DNA of 64,000 nucleotides from contig NC_087063.1 of assembly GCF_963678635.1 (NCBI RefSeq), positions 40,130,759-40,194,758 on the forward strand, read 5' to 3'. Positions within the stretch are counted from its first letter, which is position 1. Every line of letters starts with the position of its first letter. A model generated the notes under the pieces. It did no database searches, was not told the origin of the DNA, and saw only the letters and a list, made by a program, of their open reading frames with translations. The position numbers were made by a program, and so were the translations under genes. Source of the stretch: Symsagittifera roscoffensis (Eukaryota; Xenacoelomorpha; Acoela; Convolutidae). Shown piece by piece: positions 12,310 through 23,510 of the stretch.

Positions 12310-15154
12310 TTAAATAAGACAAAAAGCTAATCTACTACTCTATAATATCAGAAGCATCTTAGAATTTTCTAGAAGAAGTCTCTTCTCGAATGCCATCCAA
12401 TCTAAAAACATCTGCGATATCATTTGTCTAACAGAGACATGATTAACTGAAAATGTGACGACAGGAGCAATATTTCTTGACAAATTTAACATCCATAGGA
12501 ATGACAGGCAAAGCGTTAACGGCATATCAAAACACGGAGGTATTATAACTGGGATAAACCACGAAATACCTCAATACTGCATACACTCAACTTTCAATGA
12601 CTGTCTAATAGTCAAGCTCTTGATCAAAAACCCCGTTATTATAGCTTGCATATACTGTGCCCCAAAAAGAAGCGAATACCGCTGGTCGTCAAAAACACCA
12701 TTGAGTTTTCTGTATTTTTTAAGGAAAAACAAATAGAATTAAACGTAAGAAACGTGATGATTACTGGAGACATCAACTTTGCTCAAACGGACTGGTCAGC
12801 CCTAATCTCCTCTGTCGAAGACGAACAGGGCTTCTTGGACGCTCTTGCAGAACTTAACTTCGAACAAATGAAAACGGGAAAAGAAAAAGTACAACTAGAT
12901 GTAATACTCTGCAACCACCTAGATTTGTTAATTCTCGTGAAAAAAGTCAATAGACTCACATCCTTGTATAAAACGGATCATCCTCCTTACCACGCAAAAT
13001 TCAACCTAATTTTAGAGAAAAAGAAGTAAATGACCGCAATGGCTTCCAGGGATTCACATTCTCGAAAGCAAACTGGGACGAAATAAATCAATACAATAAT
13101 GAAAACCCATTTAACCCATACTGCTACAGCAATGTTGATCTAATTAGCGGACTGTGGTATACTTGGCCACTTAAAATGATCGAAAAACAATTCCCAGGAA
13201 AACAAAACATCGAAGTTCTCTGGCACCTTGGGTAACATCTAAAACATCAAATCTCATCAAAATCATGGATACAATGCGCAGAAAATGTGAAAAAAAAGTG
13301 ACCGAATGTCAGTTAGACAAAGTGAAAACATTTGAAAAACAGCTAGAGTTAAACTTAAGCCAAGACCAAAGAGCATACGATGAAAGTTTATTTGTTGATG
13401 GTTACTTCTCAAAATTGCAAAAATACTTTAAAATTATTCGAAAAACAGATACAATTCCAGATGAAGTCTACCTGGATGATCAAAGAGCTACATCAAATCT
13501 CGTTATACCAATTTGTTTAATAAATAATTTCAGTCAATTTTTAGCCACTCCCTCAAGGTAGGCGAGAATATCCCATCTCATGAATGTAAAATAGCGAATC
13601 TCCATTTTATCACAACGGAAATTGAAAAAATCCTTGAAAACATGGATATCAACACAGCCAAAGAACCTGATAACCTAGGAAACATTCTTTTGAAAAAGTA
13701 AGCTGTTCTATCTCTCAATCTCTGTATCTACCTCTTAACACAATTGCTAATAAATTTGTTTTTCCGTCAACATGGAAAATAAGCGAAATTGTTCCTATCT
13801 TCAAAGAGGGAGACAAACAATTTGTCTCAAACTACCAACCAAAAAGTCTGCTAACGGTTATCTCAAAGGTGTTAGAAAAATTAATTTTCGATAAAATGAT
13901 TTCATCACTAAAATTTAGCTTCTCAAACTCACAACATGGCTTCCGACACAAACGGTCTACTGTTACAATTCTCATTGAGTATCTCCATGAGGTATATACT
14001 TACTATGATAATATCGAAACAAATTACCTGGCTTGCCTCTACCTAGTTTTCCAAAACGCATTCGACGAGGTGAACCACGCAATGATAATTGAAAAATTAT
14101 GGAGCTTTGGCTACTAAAAGCTACTAAAAAATTATCTAACAGATAGAAAACAAACCGTTCACATTGGACACGCGGTATCCGAGCCATTACCAGTACACAG
14201 TGGTGTGCCTCAGGTGTCAATTCTCGGACCTTTGATGTTTATTCTCTATATAAATGACCTACCAGATTGTCCAAGGTCAGCAAATTATGGCTACGCAGAC
14301 TATTACAAAATTGTTTGCAATGACCCATTAAATTTAAATATCGATGCGAAGAGAGTTTGGAATTGGTGTGTAAAGAATTCTATCCCAGTAAATGTGTCAT
14401 AAACCAAAATTTTCAATGTGAAAGGAAATGCAAAAGTTGAAGTAAATGGAACTGTTCTTGAAGAAACAGCAGAAATGAAAAACTTAGGTCTCATAATCAC
14501 TAGCACATTAAGTTGGTCTGAAAAAGCTACAAATAGATCTGCCAAAGCTCCGAAAGCATTATGCTCTGTGAAAAGAAACATCTCCAAAATAACAACAAAG
14601 GCCCTGTAATTAAAATCATACGAATCATATGTTGCACCTATGGTAAGTTATGGCTCATCATTATGGAAACCCTCAAAAAGAGATCTCAAAATAACTGAAT
14701 GTGTACAAAAGAAAGCAACAGCATGGATATTGAGTCCAACTCAAGAATACAAAGATCGATTGATTTCCCTTCATATCCTTCCTCTGTCACTTTATCAAGA
14801 ACTACATATTCAACTGCTACTGCACAAAATCCTAATTGGAAAAACTGGCCTACAAGGGAAAAAATTCATATTGTTAAGGAAAAAGATATGCGAGTATGAA
14901 AAAAAAACGAAAACAAAAAATGATGACAAATTTGATATCATGGAGCACAAAAATGATGACAAATTTGATATCATGGAGCACGAAAACAAAAAAAAAACGA
15001 AAACAAATTCGATATCATGGAGCACGAAAACATAAAAGAACTAATAACGAATGTTTTCTGGAGATATTTTAAAGAAAAATTCAACAAAAGCGATCCATGC
15101 TCGTGGAGAATTGACTGAGAATTGACTAAAAAAATTAGAAAACTAAACTTTTAA
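12307..15154 (+). pseudogene. Non-LTR ORF2 (plus family, units B/C)
   Basis: Endonuclease at 12307-13029 (NIRSI, LTET followed by TGA, GDINF), linker at 13265-13561, RT at 13730-14402 with KEGDKQ/NYQPKS, SGVPQ(V)SILGPL and a damaged catalytic motif: YADY, where the second Asp of YADD is a Tyr codon. The tail (14418-15154) includes KNLGLIITSTLSW and YGSSLWKPS and contains a local triplication at about 14921-15030. The substitution at the catalytic Asp means this copy could not polymerise even with its frame restored. Confidence 0.8.
14921..15030 (+). repeat. Short direct triplication inside the plus-family tail
   Basis: A segment containing GATATCATGGAGCAC occurs three times in a row here, with a GATGACAAATTT lead-in twice, whereas the other units have it once. 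About 80 bases present at this point in the other units (the CTGCAAAAAT...CCTCAAATTC region) are missing. It looks like local slippage or gap repair. Confidence 0.7.
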
Positions 15155-15625
15155 AATTTTAGATCTGACGAAAACTGAAAGGGAGCTAACTCCCTTGGAT
15201 TCAATTTTCCTAAATTCTTGTTTATTATTATTATTATTTTGTCCTTGATGTGCCAATTACAAGCTTCTGGGAAAAGTCAGGGATGCGCCTTGCCTGGAAT
15301 TGGGGCATCCACCTGAAACAAAGACAGCGAAGGCAACGGAGGAGCTCTTACGTAGAAAGTTGGGGGAATGGTTGGCCAATGAATCAAGGAGTTTAATTTG
15401 AATGTGAGAGTTTAAAAAAACGAAAAATTGATGGGTTGGAACGGTACAACCTGTGGTGTTGTTGAAGGATAGTTCCACCTGCTCACTCCTTCTTGCGTCT
15501 AGATTCGCTAGGGAAGCTTCACTCGCCTACGGCTGGGACGGTGAGGTTTGGTTAGAAAATCAGAAGAGGAAAGCCCAGCGCGCACATGATATGAAAACAC
15601 ACAAGCTGTAAATTTGAACAAAGGA
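15155..15625. other. Non-coding spacer of unit C
   Basis: Counterpart of 735-1204 with a (TTA)n-like tail after the non-LTR 3' UTR. No gene is supported. Confidence 0.5.
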
Positions 15626-16350
15626 TATTTAATAAGTTTACCACAACAACAACAATTAGGCTAATCACTCGTAAACTGTGGTCCTCGATCAGAGTGACAC
15701 TCTCCGGCAATCCGTATATTGCAAAAACTTGTGTGACAACACATCAATGATTGCCGCAGATGATGCTGAATCCAAAAGAAAGGCTTCTAAATAACCTCTT
15801 TATCCATCAGGAAGAGTGAATTTTCTTTTCACTGCCCCAGACGACGTTGGCTTCGGATCAAGAAATTCAAGTGACAGTCTATGTATCGTTTAATCTTCAA
15901 GTGTTTGAAAACGAGGCTTTGGCTTGCAGCATATGCCACAATTGTTGATGTGTCTCTCGAAATCCAATTTCTGATTGATCCAGAATCATCCTTCCCTGAC
16001 CAGTGCTAGAGTAGCCTCTATGATCAGTTGATCAAAACTGTTGGGCGCTCGGGACGTTCAGATCGTTGGAAAGAAGGAAAATGGGCAAAATATCCGGGTG
16101 ACAACCCCAGTTTCAAGTAAACACAAAATTTCAAGCAGCAACTTAAACCGTTTGCTTTTACTCAATAGCTCAAGCGAAACCTCGGCAGGCCTAACCATGG
16201 CATTTAGGTTGATTTTCAATGCCGACTACTCGGGATCCTCGCTTTGTGCCGAATGCAACCCCTCCACCGTAAATAAGGACTTCAGAGTCTGCAAAGCTAA
16301 CGCTCTCGAAAATGCATCGGCCGCAATCTTGTCTACTGACTTCGCGTAGA
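15626..16350 (-). pseudogene. Ty3/Gypsy integrase remnant (unit C copy)
   Basis: Third copy of the RNase H/integrase fragment described at 1205-1930, with the same end points and further substitutions. The plus-strand open frame 16041-16349 is its antisense shadow. Confidence 0.75.
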
Positions 16351-16414
16351 AGAAGAAGAAAGAATTAGTTCCCTTAAATAATAAATTAAGGCAAAAAAAA
16401 ACGAAAACATCAAG

Positions 16415-19228
16415 TCAAGATCGACAGTTTGAGCAGGTGTACTTCAAGAACCATGAACACGAGTTCAGTTGATCAAAAGTTGACACGGTTCTCTCTAAAA
16501 GAATTTCCTTGACTCTTCTCTTGAAAGACTCGAGGGGAGCGAAGATGTATACACCGAGACGAATCAACTCGTTGACCGATTTCTCAACGCGATGAAGGAA
16601 GAACTTCTAATTCTGCCACTTCTTTGCTGTTTTAATTGTGCAGAGGATGGTGGATTTCCGGCTGGTGGTCACCGTAAAAAAGAAATATGCAGAAAACGGC
16701 AAATCTGTAAGACCATGTAGCATTTTGTAGAACAGTAACCCATTGTTGAAAATAAGATGGCAACAGATAGGCAGAGTTTTTGCCTGAAATGACTGGTCTT
16801 TATAGGGTATTGAACCAATAACCCAATTCAGACAATTTCCATTGAAACTTTCAAGTTTTCGGATTTAACATTATGAAGGAAACCAAACTTCATAAAAATG
16901 ATACCCTTTATATACATGTTAGCAAACATGAGCTTGGTGGATTGAGAGACAGTGAAAGGAAAATTGCGCCTGATAGAATGAAGTGAGTTGTTACATGATA
17001 ACAGCTTATGGTTGATATGTATCATCCAGTTCAAGTCATCAGAGACAAGTAAACCAAGGTCTCTTACTACATTTGAGGCAGTTATGTCCTGGTCGTTAAC
17101 CATCACATGACGAGGAAAATTGCCTTTGAAAACAATGAGACTGCACTTATCGTGATTGACCGATAAATCATTATTTGCAGTAGACAAATTTGTAAAAAAA
17201 TCAATATCATGCTATATAGAAGTATTATCAGTAGCAAACAACTTTGAATCGTCAGCGAGCAAATAACAACTGGAAAATTCTATACACTCTGGAAGATCAT
17301 TGATGAAAAGAAGAAAAAGAAGCGGCCCCAAGACGCTGCTTAGAGGAACGCCACTAGTAACAGGACGTGGATTGAAAATGTGCGCATTTATACAAACGCA
17401 TACTGTGATCGGTTAGAGAGATACGACGAAAAAGTAACAAGAAATCATGATCGAAACCATACATTGATTTCATGATATCATGACGAACAGAATCAAAGGC
17501 TTTACTAACGTCAAAATAAACAGCAGCAGAAGGAACGTTGAAATCACTAGTGTGATATACTTCGTCAAGAAACGATAACAGCTGTGTTACATTTGATCAC
17601 TGTTTCTGAAACCATGCTGAGGGTTTGACAAATGTTTTCCAATCTTTGGATATATATGATTGAAGAGAACTTTCTCAAAACATAAACCAAGGTTTGTAAG
17701 ATACTGAAAGGTCTGTAGTTTGTAATATCATTAGGAGACCCAGACTTCAGAATTGTAGTAACAAAAGCATATTTCCAGGCAACAGGCCAGACGAAAATGT
17801 TGACAATAAGGTAAGAAAGAAAACTAACAAGAGGAGAAAGTAACGAGCTACAACATTTATAAATAAAAGCAGGAATACATGCAACAGAGCAGGTGTTTTT
17901 AACGGATTGTAAACATGAACTGACAACCGACGGAGACACGTCGACTTCCGATAATTTGCTATCAGAATGAAGAGAAACAGTCGGTACAGTATAGTCAGAC
18001 ACAGGCTTCAGGCAAACAGAAGCAAAATATTCGCTGAAAAGTTCACTGATAAACCCGTCACAGACAGCTTGCTTACGGCCCCCATGAAGGTTGTTTGAAA
18101 TGATTGGGGAATTCTTAAACTGTTTCAATAGTTTAAAAACACAAGAAGGAGACGAAAGAGAAAAGTTCTGAAAAGGCAGTTTTTTATCCGAAACAACTGA
18201 GTTGGTGAAATCACTCTCTAACCGAGTCATATAAGACAGATTTGAAATTTTTTTCCGTCGCAGAGCTCTGGGTTTATTGGCTAAAAGAATAGAGTGAGAA
18301 GAGTAGTAATAGGAAAATTGAGTCTTCTTTTACTCTTTTTAGGGCATGAATCATCAAGTGTGGTCTTAATAGAAACATCAAAAATGGAGAGGAAATCACA
18401 TTGAGAATATGAATTCAACTTGGTTTAAAGAGGTTCTAACAAACAACTAAAACGTTCCGTGTTGAAACTCTTCTTTGAATACATTGGCTTTGAGACATCA
18501 GGTGTAAAACAATCATCACTTGAGTCATGCAAATGAGCGAAAATTGGATAATGGTCTGAGTAGTTTTTCTCTGAACGATAGACAACAAATCTCTGCGGGT
18601 CATTCGACCAGAAAAGATCTAGAGTATTACCAGACAAAATAGTCGGAAAATTCAACAATTGAAACAGATTGAGATCATCAAACCCCCTCAAAATGTTCAT
18701 GGAACATTCAGAGGATGCATAGTATGAGCTCCAACAGACGTCAGCTAAATTGAAGTCACCTAGAACAGCAAACACAGTTTGGCCTGACAGGCAGCGACCG
18801 ATGTGTTTGAGCACCTCATCATGATGGTTTTGAACAGCGTTTATAAGTGTAGATGACTCAACGCGATAGTCGGAACTGAGCAGGGGATTATAAACAACCA
18901 TCAAACCAAAAAACGTCTGATTGACTTTGATGACAACTGAACAACTGAAGTCACGAAAACTGTAGGAGTGAAGGAGATTGAAAGAATAACCTTAACGGCA
19001 TGCAATAAGAACACCAGCGTAGACACTGTTTAATCTGTCACAGCGAGAAACTACAATGAAATCTTTGAATGGGAAAATTTCATGGCAAGTAACATCATTA
19101 TAGAGACATGTCTCAGTAATAAAGAGTATGTCGACAGAGATGGAAGGAAGAAAATTAGAAAACTTGATTCGCTGGGAGATATTGATAAGACTTTGAACAT
19201 TATTTAGGCACAACTTTAACTCTGACAG
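16415..19228 (-). pseudogene. Non-LTR ORF2 (minus family, unit C)
   Basis: Endonuclease (NNVQSL; GDFNLADVCWSSYY near 18760) and RT (YRPFS near 17730, [14 protein letters not shown] near 17310, DLGLLVSDDLNW near 17050) in several frames. The 221-codon stretch 18230-17565 is one of the longest open pieces of this family and covers the linker and RT fingers. The end is the TGA at 16415-16417. Frame breaks at about 18990, 18420, 17560 and 17190. Confidence 0.8.
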
Positions 19229-19500
19229 TCATTCAGGAGCGGTCACTTCCACACCATTATGAAGTAACTTCAGATTATGTATTTTCAGTTCTTTTTCGGA
19301 ATGTTGCCTTTGTTGATATATCAGATCTCAGTTTGAGGAGGTTACGCATTGTGATCTGCTCTGAGGGAGACAACGATTTCGAAATACAAACAGGAGAACA
19401 ATAAGTTTTCAGCTTGTAAGACTTTAGTGTAAGGGTTGTCAAGCTATACAAAAGAGATGGAAATCAATGGATAGTGATATCGCCTATATCGGAAAGGACA
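19229..19500 (-). pseudogene. Non-LTR ORF1 stub (minus family, unit C)
   Basis: Same truncated ORF1 end as in units A and B, with an additional one-base deletion in the KKELKI region. It ends with the same in-frame TGA before ORF2 (19229-19231). Confidence 0.6.
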
Positions 19501-19504
19501 GACA

Positions 19505-22500
19505 ACAATTAAATAAGACAAAAAGCTAATCTACTACTCTATAATATCAGAAGCATCTTAGAATTTTCTAGAAGAAGTCTCTTCTCGAATGCCATCCAAT
19601 CTAAAAACATCTGCGATATCATTTGTCTAACAGAGACATGATTAACTGAAAATGTGACGACAGGAGCAATATTTCTTGACAAATTTAACATCCATAGGAA
19701 TGACAGGCAAAGCGTTAACGGCATATCAAAACACGGAGGTATTATAACTGGGATAAACCACGAAATACCTCAATACTGCATACACTCAACTTTCAATGAC
19801 TGTCTAATAGTCAAGCTCTTGATCAAAAACCCCGTCATTTTAGCTTGCATATACTGTGCCCCAAAAAGAAGCGAATATCGCTGGTCGTCAAAAACCCTTT
19901 TGAGTTTTCTGTATTTTTCAAGGAAAAACAAATAGAATTAAACGTAAGAAACGTAATGATTACTGGAGACCTCAACTTTGCTCAAATGGAATGGTCGACC
20001 CTAATCTCCTCTGTCGAAGACGAACGGGCCTTCTTGGACGCTCTTGCAGAACTTAATTTTGAACAAATGATAACGGGAAAAGAAAAAGTACAACTAGACG
20101 TAATACTCTGCAACCACCTAGATTTGTTAACTCTCGTGAAAAAAGACAATAGACTCACATCCTTGTATAAAACGGATCATCCTCCTTACCACGCAAAATA
20201 CAACCTAATTTTAGAGAAAAAGAAGTAAATGACCGCAATGGCTTCCAGGGATTCACATTCTCGAAAACAAACTTGGACGAAATAAATCAATACACCAATG
20301 AAAACCCATTTAACCCATACTGCTACAGCAATGTTGATCTAATTAGCGGACTGTGGTACACTTGGCCACTTAAAATGATCAAAAAGCAGTTCCCAGGAAA
20401 ACAAACAAACATCGAACTTCTCTGACACTTTGGGTAACATCTAAAACATCAAATCTCATCAAAATCATGGATACAATGCGCAGAAAATGTGAAAAAACGT
20501 GAGCGAATGTCAGTTAGACACAGTGAAAACATTTGAAGAACACCTAGAGTTAAACTTAAGCCAAGACCAAAGAGCATACGAAGAAAACTTATTTGTTGAT
20601 GGTAACTTCTCAAAATTGCAAAAATACCTTAAAAGTATTCGAAAAACAGATACAATTCCAGATGAAGTCTACCTGGATGATCAAAGAGCTACATCAAATA
20701 TCGATAAAACCAATTTGTTTAATAAATACTTTCAGTCAGTTTTTAGCCACCCCTCTAGGTAGGCGAGAATAACCCATCTCCTGAATCTAAAATAGCGAAT
20801 CTCCCTTTTATCACAACGAAAATTGAAAAAATCCTTGAAAACATGGATATCAACACAGCCAAAAAACCTGATAACCTAGGAAAGATTCTTTTGAAAAACT
20901 AAGCTGTTCTATCTCTAAATCTCTGTCTCTACTTCTTAACACAATTTCTAATAAATTTGTTTTTCCGTCAACATGGAAAATAAGCGAAATTGTTCCTATC
21001 TTCAAAGAGTTGTCTGCTAACGGTTATCTCAAAGGTGTTAGAAAAATTAAGGGCCTTGGGATGTATTAGTGTGGCACCTCCTCGAGTGGTGTAGTCCTTT
21101 GCGGTGTGGTCCGCAGTAATCGGATCTACCCCGGTGCATCCTGGGGAATTGGTCTGAGCTTTTGGACTGTCGGGCAGGTATTTGTATTTCCTGTCTGCCT
21201 GCGCGTTATACTGTGTGGAGTTTGCAGTATAACACCGACGGTTCATCAAACGAGGCCAATTCTGCTAACGTCATACGCCGCATTGCCCAGTACTTAGAGA
21301 CGTAGGTGCGAACCAAGGGGAGCGTTGCTTCGGCAAATGTGAGCCTTGGGGGATACCCGACATCTTTGTGTTTGCGCATGCCCCTCCTGTCATTGGTCTG
21401 ACCAGTGGCGGGTTTCCCGTACGTCTATCGACACTTTGTACGGCTCCGTGTTCGGCGGAGGTCTATGCTTGCATAGTCGTGTAAAAACCCTTCTGTTTAA
21501 AGGAGTTTTAGGGATACTCTTCCCTCAAAGCGGTAGCTATGTTCTATAGTTACCGGCGATTGTTAAAGGATCTTAAGTTGCCGGTTAGTATGAACCCGAG
21601 TGCTGACAGCGGGTTATCGGTTTTTCCTAGCTGTCTGTTAGTCGGGGGAAAGAAAGCTGGCGATACGAGTTTCCTGCCCAAGTAGTGCATGAGCTATGCT
21701 CATCGGTCTAAGCCAAAGACCTCGGTCTAAGCCAGAGACCTTTTAAGTTATCCCTGTGGGTTATCTATGATGACCCTGGGCCAACGAGCGGGATTGAATA
21801 GGAGTGGTGCCCCTATAGGATCCAACCTGGTCACGTAAGGTGGGATGTCGTATGCACTACACGCTCCCTTTAAGTGACCAGGTAGCAAGAGTATCCGACT
21901 CATCTCAGCATGGCTAGGATAAGCTACGGGACGCACTGTGTGCGTCGGGGTCCGCTGAGATATACTTTTCGATAAAATGATTTCATCAGTAAAATTTAGC
22001 ATCTCAAACTCACAACATGGCTTCCGACAAAAACGATCTACTGTTACAATTCTCATTGAGTATCTCCATGAGGTATATTCTTACTATGACAATATCGAAA
22101 CAAATTACCTGGCTTGCCTCTACCTAGTTTTCCAGAACGCATTCGGCGAGGTGAACCACGCAATGATAATTGAAAAATTATGGAGCTTTGGCTACTAAAA
22201 GCTAATAAGATATTATCTAACAGATAGAAAACAAACCGTTCACATTGGACACGCGGTATCCGAGCCATTACCAGTACACAGTGGTGTGCCTCAGGGGTCA
22301 ATTCTCGGACCTTTGATGTTTATTCTCTATACAAATGACCTACCAGATTGTGCAAAGTCAGCAAGTGTTGGCTACGCAGACGATTACAAAATTGTTTGCA
22401 ATGACCCATTAATTTTAAATATCGATGCGAAGAGAATTTGGAATTGGGGTGTAAAGAATTCTCTTGCAGTAAATGTGTCATAAACCAAAATTTGCAGTGT

Positions 22501-23246
22501 GAAAGGAAATGCAAAAGTTGATGTAAATGGAACTGTTCTTGAAGAAACAGCAGAAATGAAAAATTTAGATCTCATAATCACTAGCACATTAAGTTGGACT
22601 GAAAAAGCTACAAATAGATCTGCCAAAGCTCCGAAGGCATTATGCTCTGTAAAAAGAAACATCTCCAAAATAACAACAAAGGCCCTGTAATTAAAATCAT
22701 ACAAATCATATGTTGCACCTATAGTAAGTTATGGCTCATCATTATGGAAACCCTCAAAAAGAGATCTCAAAATAACTCAATATGTACAAAAGAAAGCAAC
22801 AGCATGGATATTGAGTCCAACTCAAGAATACAAAGATCGATTGATTTCCCTTCATATCCTTCCTCTGTCACTTTATCAAGAACTACACATTCCACTGCTA
22901 CTGCACAAAATCCTAACTGGAAAAACTGGCCTACAATGGAAAAAATTGCGTTAAGGTTAAGGAAAGTGTTAAGGAAAAAGATATGCGAGTATGAAAAAAA
23001 AACTAAAACAAAAAATTTCGACTGCAAAAATCAGAGTCTGCCTTTTTACTGAGAGCCTGGAATATTACGAACGCCTTGAATGAACACCTCAATTTCGATA
23101 TCATGGAGCACGAAAACATAAAAGAACTAATAACGAATGTTTTCTGGAGATATTTTAAAGAGAAATTCAACGAAAGCGATCCATGCCCCTGGAGAATTGA
23201 CTGCCGATGCATGAACTGTAAAAACATTAGAAAACTAAACTTTTAA
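19505..23246 (+). pseudogene. Non-LTR ORF2 (plus family, units C/D), split by an insertion
   Basis: Endonuclease 19505-20228 (NIRSI, LTET plus TGA, GDLNF), linker 20499-20762, RT fingers up to 21049, then a 915-bp insertion, then the RT core 21965-22483 ([28 protein letters not shown] intact) and the tail up to the TAA at 23244-23246. Relative to unit B, a 44-bp stretch covering NYQPKS is missing just before the insertion at about 21010. Stops and frameshifts are otherwise as in the other units. Confidence 0.8.
21050..21964. mobile_element. Unidentified 0.9-kb GC-richer insertion, possibly non-autonomous
   Basis: Comparison with units A and B shows that this segment interrupts the sequence between ...GAAAAATTA and CTTTTCGAT. 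A TA lies on both sides (21048-21049 and 21963-21964), so a 2-bp TA target duplication is possible. Composition is clearly more GC-rich than the surroundings. I see no open frame with a known domain, no terminal inverted repeats and no poly-A tail. Visible structures are an inverted repeat CCTGGTCAC (21826-21834) with GTGACCAGG (21874-21882), a hairpin GACGCAC-TGT-GTGCGTC (21930-21946) close to the right end, and a direct repeat of CGGTCTAAGCCA at about 21705 and 21725. Its class is unknown. Confidence 0.7.
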
Positions 23247-23510
23247 AAATTTAGATCTGACGAAAACTGAAAGGGAGCTATCTCCCTTGGATTCAATTTT
23301 CCTATATTCTTGTTTATTTTGATTATTTTTTTGTCCTTTATGTGCCAATTACAAGCTTCTGGGAAAAGTCAGGGATGCGCCTTGCCTGGAATCGGGGCAT
23401 CCACCTGAAACAAAGACAGCGAAGGCAACGGTGAAGTTCTTACGTAGAAGACGAAAGAATTAGTTCCCTTAAATAATAAATTAAGGCAAAATAAAAACGA
23501 AAATATCAGG

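Larger units (their letters stand above)
7201..14417. repeat. Tandem array unit B
   Basis: This is a full copy of the 7.2-kb composite unit, with the same element order and junctions as unit A. It keeps some sequence lost elsewhere, for example the KEGDKQ motif before the RT NYQPKS at about 13800, which is deleted in unit A and shortened in unit C. Confidence 0.9.
14418..22498. repeat. Tandem array unit C (with 0.9-kb insertion)
   Basis: Third copy of the unit. It is longer than A and B because of the insertion at 21050-21964; without it the length is again about 7.2 kb. Confidence 0.9.

Noticed and set aside
21050-21964. rRNA, organelle DNA or Helitron origin of the 0.9-kb insertion
   Set aside because: No rRNA or organelle gene stretch is recognisable. 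A hairpin near the right end recalls Helitrons, but the expected TC start and CTRR end are not placed correctly.
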